From NCBI GenBank assembly GCA_002378665.1, contig DFSO01000045.1, forward strand, positions 16,561 through 43,503: a DNA stretch of 26,943 nucleotides, read 5' to 3'. Shown in pieces: positions 1 through 6,492 of the stretch; position 1 is the first letter of the stretch, and each line of letters opens with the position of its first letter. This DNA comes from Loktanella sp. UBA3435. GTDB lineage: Bacteria; Pseudomonadota; Alphaproteobacteria; Rhodobacterales; Rhodobacteraceae. The position numbers and the translations under genes were made by a program. The notes under the pieces were generated by a model. The model did no database searches. It saw nothing but the letters and a program-made list of their open reading frames with translations, and was not told the origin of the DNA.

Positions 1-15
1 CGCGTGCACCGATGA

Positions 16-1767
16 TTAGACCAAAGCCTGCCCAGATCCTGTGATTGCACCCTCAGTGGAGGCGTCGCCCATCAACATCTCGTTATGCGGTTTGCCTGAC
101 GGGATCATCGGGTAGCAGTTCTCGTGCTTTTCAACCAAGCAATCGAAGACCACTGGACCGTCGTGATTGATCATTTCCATAATCGCATCATCAAGGTCTG
201 CGGGATCGTCGCACCGGATACCTTTCGCGCCAAAGGCCTCGGCCAATTTCACGAAATCAGGTAGGCTTTCGGACCAAGAGGACGAGTACCGCTCGCCGTG
301 CAGCAATTGCTGCCACTGACGGACCATGCCCAGACGCTCGTTGTTGAGGATGAACTGTTTCACGGGCAGTTTGTATTGGGTGACAGTGCCCATCTCTTGC
401 ATGTTCATCAGCCAAGATGCCTCGCCAGCCACGTTAATGACCAACGCGTCGCGGTGTGCCATTTGCACGCCCATGGACGCGGGGAAGCCGTAGCCCATCG
501 TGCCGAGGCCTCCAGAGGTCATCCAGCGGTTCGGGTCCTCAAAGTCGAGGTACTGTGCGGCCCACATCTGGTGCTGGCCCACTTCGGTGGTGATATAGCG
601 GTCGTGGTTTTTGGTCAGCTCTTGCAAGCGTTGCAGGGCGTATTGCGGCTTGATGATCTTGCCTTCCTGCTTGAACTTTAGGCAATCGACGCTGCGCCAT
701 TCGTTGATTTGGCTCCACCATTTGGACAGACCCTCGGCGTTGGTTTTGCGACCACGGGATTTCCAGACCTTGAGCAGGTCTTCCAGAACATGGGCCACGT
801 CACCAACAATCGGGATGTCCACGTGAACGACCTTGTTGATCGAGGACACGTCGATGTCGATATGCGCTTTTTTCGAGTTTGGGCTGAATTTGTCCAGAAC
901 CCCAGTGATCCGGTCATCAAAGCGCGCGCCGATGTTGATCATCAGATCGCAGCCGTGCATCGCCATGTTGGCTTCATACAGACCGTGCATGCCAAGCATC
1001 CCGAGCCAGTTGTCGCCAGAGGCAGGGTAGGCGCCAAGGCCCATCAGCGTGGAGGTGATGGGGAAGTTTGTCGTCGCCACCAGTTCACGGAGCAATTGAG
1101 ACGCTGCCGTACCAGAGTTGATCACGCCGCCGCCAGTATAGAAGATCGGGCGCTTGGCTTTTTCCATCGCAGCGGCGAGTTCGGTGATCGACGTGATGTC
1201 GCCCTTCACCTGCGGCTGGTAGTAGGATTTGCGCGCTTTCTTTTCGGTGTATTTGCCTGTCGCGAATTGAACATCCTTTGGGATGTCGATCAGAACGGGA
1301 CCTGGACGGCCAGAGGTGGCGACATGGCAGGCCTCGTGCAGAACGCGGGCCAGATCGTCGGTTTCTTTCACAAGCCAGTTATGTTTTGTGCAGGGGCGCG
1401 TGATGCCAACGGTGTCGGCCTCTTGGAACGCGTCAGAGCCGATCATGAAGGTCGGCACTTGGCCCGTCAGAACGAGGATCGGGATACTGTCCATCAGCGC
1501 ATCGGTCAGGCCTGTCACGGCGTTTGTCGCACCGGGGCCAGAGGTCACGAGGGCAACGCCGAGTTTGCCCGTCGAGCGCGCATAGCCTTCGGCGGCGTGA
1601 ACGGCGGCCTGTTCGTGGCGCACAAGAATGTGCTGAATGTGGTTTTGCTGGAATATTTCGTCGTAGATCGGAAGGACAGCGCCACCAGGGTAGCCGAAGA
1701 CGACTTCCACACCTTGGTCAACCAAAGCTTGAACTACCATTTTTGCGCCGGTCATGGCTTTTGACAT
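16..1767 (-). CDS. ilvB: Acetolactate synthase, large (catalytic) subunit
   Basis: Thiamine-diphosphate enzyme that condenses two pyruvates to acetolactate, or pyruvate with 2-oxobutyrate, the first common step of valine, leucine and isoleucine synthesis in the cytoplasm. The N-terminal domain has FGYPGGAVLPIYD and the catalytic Glu in VRHEQAA (residue 52). The C-terminal cofactor domain carries GEASWLMN followed by NNERLGMVRQW. The length of 583 residues is normal. I prefer the ATG at 1767 because AAGGA lies nine bases before it; an in-frame ATG at 1791 would add eight residues but has only a weak ribosome site. The regulatory subunit gene ilvN would be expected just left of the window edge and is not visible. 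Expression is probably set by the attenuator at 1809-1907. Oddity: the usual Asp of the GDG/GDA cofactor motif is Glu (codon GAG). Confidence 0.97.
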   Translation of the reverse strand: MSKAMTGAKMVVQALVDQGVEVVFGYPGGAVLPIYDEIFQQNHIQHILVRHEQAAVHAAEGYARSTGKLGVALVTSGPGATNAVTGLTDALMDSIPILVLTGQVPTFMIGSDAFQEADTVGITRPCTKHNWLVKETDDLARVLHEACHVATSGRPGPVLIDIPKDVQFATGKYTEKKARKSYYQPQVKGDITSITELAAAMEKAKRPIFYTGGGVINSGTAASQLLRELVATTNFPITSTLMGLGAYPASGDNWLGMLGMHGLYEANMAMHGCDLMINIGARFDDRITGVLDKFSPNSKKAHIDIDVSSINKVVHVDIPIVGDVAHVLEDLLKVWKSRGRKTNAEGLSKWWSQINEWRSVDCLKFKQEGKIIKPQYALQRLQELTKNHDRYITTEVGQHQMWAAQYLDFEDPNRWMTSGGLGTMGYGFPASMGVQMAHRDALVINVAGEASWLMNMQEMGTVTQYKLPVKQFILNNERLGMVRQWQQLLHGERYSSSWSESLPDFVKLAEAFGAKGIRCDDPADLDDAIMEMINHDGPVVFDCLVEKHENCYPMIPSGKPHNEMLMGDASTEGAITGSGQALV

Positions 1768-1808
1768 TTTCTCGCGTCCTTCTTTAGACATTCACTTCGT
1801 TTACACAC

Positions 1809-1835
1809 AAAAAAGCCCCCGTTTGTGGCGGGGGC
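1809..1835 (-). terminator. Attenuator terminator upstream of ilvB
   Basis: On the minus strand a perfect 7-bp stem GCCCCCG/CGGGGGC with loop CCACAAA is followed at once by six T. It lies between the leader peptide stop (1860) and the ilvB start (1767), so it can only serve to end transcription before ilvB. Its first two bases (1835-1834) are shared with the competing hairpin at 1834-1875. Confidence 0.9.
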
Positions 1836-1875
1836 GCATGGGAACCTATGGCTATACCGTTACCGGCCCATGCGC
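1834..1875 (-). promoter_or_regulatory. Antiterminator hairpin of the ilvB attenuator
   Basis: A perfect 9-bp inverted repeat, GCGCATGGG at 1875-1867 and CCCATGCGC at 1842-1834 on the minus strand. The first arm is inside the last codons of the leader peptide and the second arm overlaps the first two bases of the terminator stem. A ribosome stalled early in the leader would leave both arms free and weaken the terminator. A ribosome reaching the stop codon would mask the first arm and allow termination. The logic is inferred; the pairing is visible. Confidence 0.75.
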
Positions 1876-1907
1876 GTTTTTCTCACTAGAATGACGACAT
1901 TGATCAT
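1860..1907 (-). CDS. ilvB leader peptide, 15 residues
   Basis: A short reading frame directly after the predicted promoter, with AAGGAG eight bases before its ATG, encodes MINVVILVRKTRMGR. Six of residues 2-8 are Ile, Val or Leu, the end products of the pathway begun by the downstream ilvB. This is the layout of a classical ribosome-mediated attenuation leader: ribosomes would stall on the Val/Ile/Leu codons when those charged tRNAs are scarce. The last codons (CGC ATG GGC) lie in one arm of a hairpin that competes with the terminator. Function is inferred from this architecture; attenuation of ilv operons is well known in enterobacteria. Confidence 0.88.
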   Translation of the reverse strand: MINVVILVRKTRMGR

Positions 1908-1931
1908 CAGGTGGCTCCTTCATGTGGGTAG

Positions 1932-1960
1932 ACTTTAGGTAATGGGGCGGAGGGGGTCAA
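1932..1960 (-). promoter_or_regulatory. Sigma-70-like promoter for the ilvB leader
   Basis: On the minus strand TTGACC (1960-1955) and TAAAGT (1937-1932) are separated by 17 bases. Transcription would begin near 1925-1931, just ahead of the leader peptide ribosome site at 1920-1915, which leaves a very short 5' end as expected for an attenuator. Confidence 0.6.
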
Positions 1961-2037
1961 CACTTGGCGTGGAGAAAATGTCGCGAAATGATGGTTTTTC
2001 GCAACTTTCTTTCATGACGCAGTGTCGCACCCCATGT

Positions 2038-2958
2038 TTACAGGGATGCGCCGATGGCGATGTAGCCGATATATGCCAAGATCATGAGGCCGCCCGCGAT
2101 CCGAGAGATTTCGCCCCGTACGTAGATAAGCCCAAGTATCAGGAGGGTGGCACAGATCATGACGGGCACATCGAAAGACATGAAGCGTGTATCGACGGGG
2201 ATCGGGATGATCAGCCCTGTCAGCCCCAAGATCGCGAGGATGTTGAAGATGTTGGAGCCGATGATGTTGCCCAGTGCGATTTCGCGTTCCCCTTTGATGG
2301 CGGCGGCAACTGTGGTGGCGAGTTCGGGCAGCGATGTGCCGATGGCCACTATGGAGAGGCCGATCATGGCTTCTGATACGCCCAAGTGTCGTGCGATGAT
2401 CGTCGCACTTTCCACGAGGTATTTTGCGCCGACCATGACGGCGATTAAGCCTGCGATGGTGAAGCCCGCGGCGTGGAGGAGATTGACGTCTGAGGGCAGG
2501 GCCTCGGTTGGGTCGTTGCGCATCGCCCGAAAGCTCAATCCGAGGTAGATGATCAGGCCAGTGATGAGGGCCGCGCCTTCGATCCGTCCGACATAGCCTG
2601 AGGCGATGATGACCGGCATGACGAGGGCGGCACCCAGCATCCAGAACAGATCGCGGCGCATGTTCAGGAAGTCGGCGATGGGGGGCGCGATGATGCCTGC
2701 AACGCCGAGGATCAGCAGGATGTTGGCCGTGTTGGAACCCACGACGTTACCGATGGAGATTCCGGGGAGGCCGTCAAAGGCGGCTTGCAGCGAGACGAGG
2801 AGTTCAGGGGTGGATGTACCAAAGCCCACGATGGTGAGGCCGATGATCAGGGGGGGGACGTTAAAGCGTGCTGCTATTTGGCTGGCACCGCGCACAAGCC
2901 AATCGCCACCAAGAAAAAGGCCAAGAAGGCCGCCTGCGAGCATTATGTAAGTAAGCAT
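2038..2958 (-). CDS. Calcium/sodium antiporter, CaCA family (YrbG-like)
   Basis: Inner-membrane cation exchanger of the CaCA family. The protein is almost wholly hydrophobic and contains the two inverted repeats typical of the family: GFGTSTPELLVS with GNVVGSN in the N-terminal half (about residues 45-76), and AIGTSLPELATT with GNIIGSN in the C-terminal half (about residues 207-237). The Glu of each PEL and the GSN residues form the ion site in known relatives. I place the start at 2958 (306 residues, beginning MLTYIML) because the 24 residues added by the upstream ATG at 3030 are hydrophilic and unlike the family. It follows yghU on the same strand after about 80 bases. The ion exchanged in vivo cannot be read from sequence. 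Confidence 0.93.
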   Translation of the reverse strand: MLTYIMLAGGLLGLFLGGDWLVRGASQIAARFNVPPLIIGLTIVGFGTSTPELLVSLQAAFDGLPGISIGNVVGSNTANILLILGVAGIIAPPIADFLNMRRDLFWMLGAALVMPVIIASGYVGRIEGAALITGLIIYLGLSFRAMRNDPTEALPSDVNLLHAAGFTIAGLIAVMVGAKYLVESATIIARHLGVSEAMIGLSIVAIGTSLPELATTVAAAIKGEREIALGNIIGSNIFNILAILGLTGLIIPIPVDTRFMSFDVPVMICATLLILGLIYVRGEISRIAGGLMILAYIGYIAIGASL

Positions 2959-3041
2959 CGTTATCACATCCCCGTGAGTGTTTGAGGGAAGATGTGGTGC
3001 GCCGCCCCAACTTGTAAGAGGACGGCGCATTTATATTTGAT

Positions 3042-3884
3042 TTAGCCATTAAGGGCTGCGTCGATGTCCGCGGCGGTGTGGCGGTTTGCCAGTTGTGGCT
3101 CACCTTCGCCCCAAGTTTTGTTGACGATCATGCCGCGCTGGTAGGCAGGGCGGGAGGAGACGTCGTCCATCCAGCGGATGATGTTGGTGTATTCATGCAC
3201 CGAAAGGAATTCGCCCGCATTTGGGTAACCTTTGTCTTGGATCGCACGGCCGTACCATGGCGCTGTGGCGATATCGGCGATGGAGTAGTCGTCGCCGCCC
3301 AAGTATTTGCTTTCGCCCAAGCGGCGGTTCAGCACGTCAAGCTGGCGCTTGGCCTCCATGGTGAAGCGGTTGATCGGGTATTCGAATTTCTCGGGCGCAT
3401 AGGCAAAGAAGTGACCAAAGCCGCCGCCGAGGTAGGGTGCTGAGCCTTGAAGCCAGAACAGCCAGTTGAGAACCTCGGTGCGCGCTGGGCCAGAGGCGGG
3501 CAGCAGGGCGCCGTATTTCTCGGCCAGATACATCAGGATCGCGCCAGATTCGAACACGCGCGAGCCTGTATCGTGGTCCATGAGGGCAGGGATCTTAGAG
3601 TTCGGGTTGATGTCGACAAAGCCAGACCCGAACTGATCGCCATCCCCAATGCGGATCATCCATGCGTCATAGTCGGCCTTATGACCTGCGGCGAGAAGCT
3701 CTTCGAGCATCACAGTGACTTTCACGCCGTTGGGGGTGGCCATGGAATAGAGTTGCAGCGCGTGATCGCCCTTTGGCAGCGCCTTGTCGTGGGTGGCGCC
3801 AGCGATTGGGCGGTTCAGCTTAGCCCAGTCGCCGCCATTCTCTGCGTCCCATGTCCAGACTTTGGGGGGGGTATAGGTTGTCAT
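3042..3884 (-). CDS. yghU: YghU-type glutathione S-transferase / disulfide-bond oxidoreductase
   Basis: Cytosolic nu-class glutathione transferase that in Escherichia coli reduces disulfide bonds with glutathione and has weak transferase activity. The thioredoxin-like N-terminal domain carries ATPNGVKV near residue 50 (Thr-Pro-Asn in the active-site loop), then NPNSKIPAL and the glutathione-binding ESG. An all-helical C-terminal domain follows, with the family signature GGDDYSIADIATAPW. Two ATGs lie close together at 3890 and 3884. GAGGA abuts the first and stands six bases from the second, so 3884 is preferred (280 residues). It is divergent from the TRAP transporter across a 449-base gap and may be cotranscribed with the antiporter downstream. 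Confidence 0.93.
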   Translation of the reverse strand: MTTYTPPKVWTWDAENGGDWAKLNRPIAGATHDKALPKGDHALQLYSMATPNGVKVTVMLEELLAAGHKADYDAWMIRIGDGDQFGSGFVDINPNSKIPALMDHDTGSRVFESGAILMYLAEKYGALLPASGPARTEVLNWLFWLQGSAPYLGGGFGHFFAYAPEKFEYPINRFTMEAKRQLDVLNRRLGESKYLGGDDYSIADIATAPWYGRAIQDKGYPNAGEFLSVHEYTNIIRWMDDVSSRPAYQRGMIVNKTWGEGEPQLANRHTAADIDAALNG

Positions 3885-4333
3885 AGTCATTCCTCATCTT
3901 TCGTTTCATGTGAAGCTATTGAGATCACGCCAGAAAACAAGTGGCTGTCATGTGCATCTATGCCGATGGCGCTGTGCGCGACGCAAGGCGGGCGCAACCA
4001 TATCACCGGAAACAAGATTTTGTTGAAGCGGTTTCACCGCGTGGCGGCGGGCGCACGACAGGGTGGAATTTCGATATTGGCTGCTGAGTCGCTGTTTAAT
4101 GTATTAAAACGCAGGTCATAAGCGGATCAAAAAATTGGCAAAACATTAGATTTTTCCCATGTTGACGCGTGATATATCGGGAATTGGTAAAGTAAAGTGA
4201 CGAAAAGCGAAGGTTTTGCAATAGTTCCTGTTGCGAAACTCTGCGACCGCGTTAGGTTTGGTGCACGTAAAAATGATCTGCCTTCATCTTGGGAGTTTGA
4301 GATGCGGGTGAAAACACACTTGGAGGAAACTTA
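3885..4333. other. Divergent intergenic region, yghU / TRAP transporter
   Basis: I see no credible gene here. It should hold promoters for both directions. TTGACG at 4162 has a TAAAGT at 4188 but the 20-base spacing is too long to call a promoter. An imperfect inverted repeat, TTTTGCAA at 4214-4221 and TTGCGAAA at 4231-4238, would form an 8-bp stem with one G-U pair in the dctP leader or serve as an operator. AAACTTAATGG with GGAGG at 4322-4326 gives a good ribosome site for dctP. Confidence 0.5.
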
Positions 4334-5416
4334 ATGGATCGTCGTTCTTTTCTAACGAAGTCAGCACTTGGCGGCACAGCCGTGGCAGCAAGCGCCTTGG
4401 CTGCACCTGCATACGCACAGGGCAAGCGCACACTCACTATGGTTACATCTGTGCCTGATGGCTTTGCTGTGTTTGACGACGCGGCTGTAAAGTTCGTCGA
4501 CATGGTCAACGTCATGATGGACGGTGAAGTCACAATCGAAAAGAAAGCAGCAGGCCAACTGGTCGGTGCGTTCGAAGTATTTGATGCGGTTTCCTCTGGT
4601 CAGGCCGACATGTACCACTCTGCCGACTACTATTTCGGCGGCCAGCACCCAGGTTATTACTTCTTCACTGCCGTGCCATTTGGCGCAACTGGCGGCGAAA
4701 TGATTAGCTGGTACCAGCACGGTGGCGGCAAGGAATTGCACGATGAATTGGGTCAGATCTTTGGTCTGAAGTCCTTTATCGCGGGCAACACAGGCCACCA
4801 GCCAGGTGGTTGGTTCAACAAAGAGATCAAATCCGCAGCTGACCTTCAGGGCTTGAAGTTCCGTATGCCAGGTTTGGGCGGCAAAGCGCTGGGCCTGACA
4901 GGTGCGTCTGTTCAGAACATCCCAGGTGGTGAAATCTATCAAGCGCTGTCTTCTGGCGCGATTGATGGTGCGGAGTGGATCGGTCCATTCGCAGACGAGC
5001 GTCTTGGCTTCCAAGAAGTTTGTGAATTCTACTACACAGGCGGCATGCACGAGCCAGGTTCGGCACTGACAGCGGCGATGAACCGCGATGTTTGGGATGA
5101 AATGTCACCTAAGCAGCAGCAGATCATCGAAACAGCTGCGATGGCGACACACCACTGGTCCTTGTCCCAGTCCAACGCAAACAACGGTGCTGCACTTGAG
5201 CGTCTGCGTGCGCAGGGCACAAAGATCATGCAATTCCCTGACGATGTTTGGGATGCGTTTGCGAAGGCATCGAAAGAAGCGCTTGATCAAGATATGGGCG
5301 ACGAATTGTTCGCGCGTATTCGTGAAAGCCAGGAGTCTTCTGTCCGTTCGACTTACGGCTGGACAAGCATCTCTGACGACGAGTTCACACGCCAGCGCGC
5401 ACGCGCGCAGGGCTAA
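4334..5416 (+). CDS. dctP: TRAP transporter periplasmic binding protein, DctP/TakP type
   Basis: Substrate-binding protein of a tripartite ATP-independent periplasmic transporter. The N-terminus has a twin-arginine signal (RRSFLTKSA) and a cleavage region APAYAQG near residue 29. The mature part holds AGQLVGAFEVFDAVSSGQADM, KFRMPGLGG with the conserved ligand Arg at 177, and GGEIYQALSSGAIDGAEWIGP (about residues 198-218). The last motif is typical of the TakP branch, whose studied member binds 2-oxo acids, and of the mannitol/chloroaromatic TRAP annotation. A 2-oxo acid or related organic acid is therefore a reasonable but unproven ligand. It is the first gene of dctPQM and is followed by a stable stem-loop that may favour its higher expression. 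Confidence 0.93.
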   Translation: MDRRSFLTKSALGGTAVAASALAAPAYAQGKRTLTMVTSVPDGFAVFDDAAVKFVDMVNVMMDGEVTIEKKAAGQLVGAFEVFDAVSSGQADMYHSADYYFGGQHPGYYFFTAVPFGATGGEMISWYQHGGGKELHDELGQIFGLKSFIAGNTGHQPGGWFNKEIKSAADLQGLKFRMPGLGGKALGLTGASVQNIPGGEIYQALSSGAIDGAEWIGPFADERLGFQEVCEFYYTGGMHEPGSALTAAMNRDVWDEMSPKQQQIIETAAMATHHWSLSQSNANNGAALERLRAQGTKIMQFPDDVWDAFAKASKEALDQDMGDELFARIRESQESSVRSTYGWTSISDDEFTRQRARAQG

Positions 5417-5460
5417 ACTCGGTCCAGATGTTCGACGCCTAGTCGAATGCTAAGAAATAA

Positions 5461-5488
5461 TCTGGGCCCCGCGTAAGTGGGGCTCAGA
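5461..5488 (+). promoter_or_regulatory. Intercistronic stem-loop after dctP
   Basis: TCTGGGCCCCGC and GTGGGGCTCAGA pair as a 12-bp stem with two G-U pairs, closed by GTAA, a GNRA-type tetraloop in RNA. No T run follows, so full termination is unlikely. Position between a binding-protein gene and its membrane genes suggests mRNA 3'-end protection or partial attenuation, which would raise DctP over DctQM. This role is inferred. Confidence 0.65.
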
Positions 5489-5526
5489 CTTATCAGCTAA
5501 TTGCCAAATAATTCGGGGGGCGGACC

Positions 5527-6474
5527 ATGGGTTTGGTCGAAGCATGGGGCGGTAATGCCTTTGGTTGGTTTTTTGCCAATATCATCGAGAGCTTTTACAA
5601 TTTCGGATATGCAGTCACACATCCGGGCCAATGGCTTGCGTGGGTGCCGTACATTAACCAAGACCTGCAAACCCCCGAGATTAAAGAATCTTTGACGAGG
5701 TTCATCTATTACGGCGCCTCGATTGAGTTCGCCTTCGTGTTGTTTTCGATGTTCATGGTCTTCACCGTGATCGGACTAATTCATAACGGATTTATGTGGG
5801 GTTGCGTGCGCCGCCTTGAGGGTTTTGCCAATAAGGTCGGCCGCTTTTTCGCATGGGCGGGTCTGTTGATGGTCTTACAGCAAATCATGATTGTTTTCAT
5901 GCAGCGCGTTTTTGCCGTGTCCGAGATTTCCATTGGTTTTGGGATGAACTTCACACAAGACGTGAGCTGGTGGTCCGAGGAACTTAAGCTTTATAACGCG
6001 ATGATTGTTTGTCTGTGTGCGACCTATACGTTCGTGCAGGGCGGCCATGTGCGTGTTGACCTTGTGTATTCCAACGTGAGTTACCGCACCAAGCGGATCA
6101 TCGATATGGTCGGATCGATTGTGTTTATGATCCCTGCTGCATTGCTGACGTGGCTTTTCGGTTGGTTCTTTTTGTGGCGCAACCTTGTGGTGCCGAACCC
6201 GTCTGCCTCCGATGCGCTAGAGCGGTTGATCGGCAAAGCGCGGGCACTGCGTTGGAACATCGAGACGATCGGTTTCTCGCCCAACGGGTTTAACGCCTAT
6301 TTCTTGTTTAAAATTCTCTTGGTCACTTTCACCTTCATGGTGGTGATGCAGGCCGTGGCGTTCTTCTACCGCTCATACCTTGAGCTAAAAGAAGGCCCGT
6401 CCAGCGAGGGCCGTTTCCTTGATATTGACGTGCTTGGCGATCCTGTCGCCGAACGTGTCGCAAAAATCCACTAA
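5527..6474 (+). CDS. dctQ: TRAP transporter small permease subunit DctQ, long form
   Basis: Small membrane subunit of the TRAP transporter. At 315 residues it is much longer than the usual DctQ of about 170 residues, as seen in transporters of the TakP/mannitol-chloroaromatic type. Hydrophobic segments lie at about residues 62-86, 107-128, 156-170, 194-217 and 268-290. The family signature GGHVRVDLVYSNVS is at residues 172-185. The first 55 residues are a non-repetitive, Trp- and Phe-rich extension. It lies 110 bases after dctP and 18 bases before dctM. The ATG at 5527 follows a purine-rich GGGGGGCGGA stretch. Confidence 0.92.
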   Translation: MGLVEAWGGNAFGWFFANIIESFYNFGYAVTHPGQWLAWVPYINQDLQTPEIKESLTRFIYYGASIEFAFVLFSMFMVFTVIGLIHNGFMWGCVRRLEGFANKVGRFFAWAGLLMVLQQIMIVFMQRVFAVSEISIGFGMNFTQDVSWWSEELKLYNAMIVCLCATYTFVQGGHVRVDLVYSNVSYRTKRIIDMVGSIVFMIPAALLTWLFGWFFLWRNLVVPNPSASDALERLIGKARALRWNIETIGFSPNGFNAYFLFKILLVTFTFMVVMQAVAFFYRSYLELKEGPSSEGRFLDIDVLGDPVAERVAKIH

Positions 6475-6492
6475 GTTAGGGCGGGTAGAAAT

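Noticed and set aside
709..1764. Long plus-strand open frame (351 codons) opposite ilvB
   Set aside because: It is antisense to a clear ilvB, is rich in Arg, His and Val as expected of a shadow frame, and shows no domain.
4361..5050. Minus-strand open frame of 229 codons inside dctP
   Set aside because: It is antisense to dctP; the Cys- and His-rich product has no family features.
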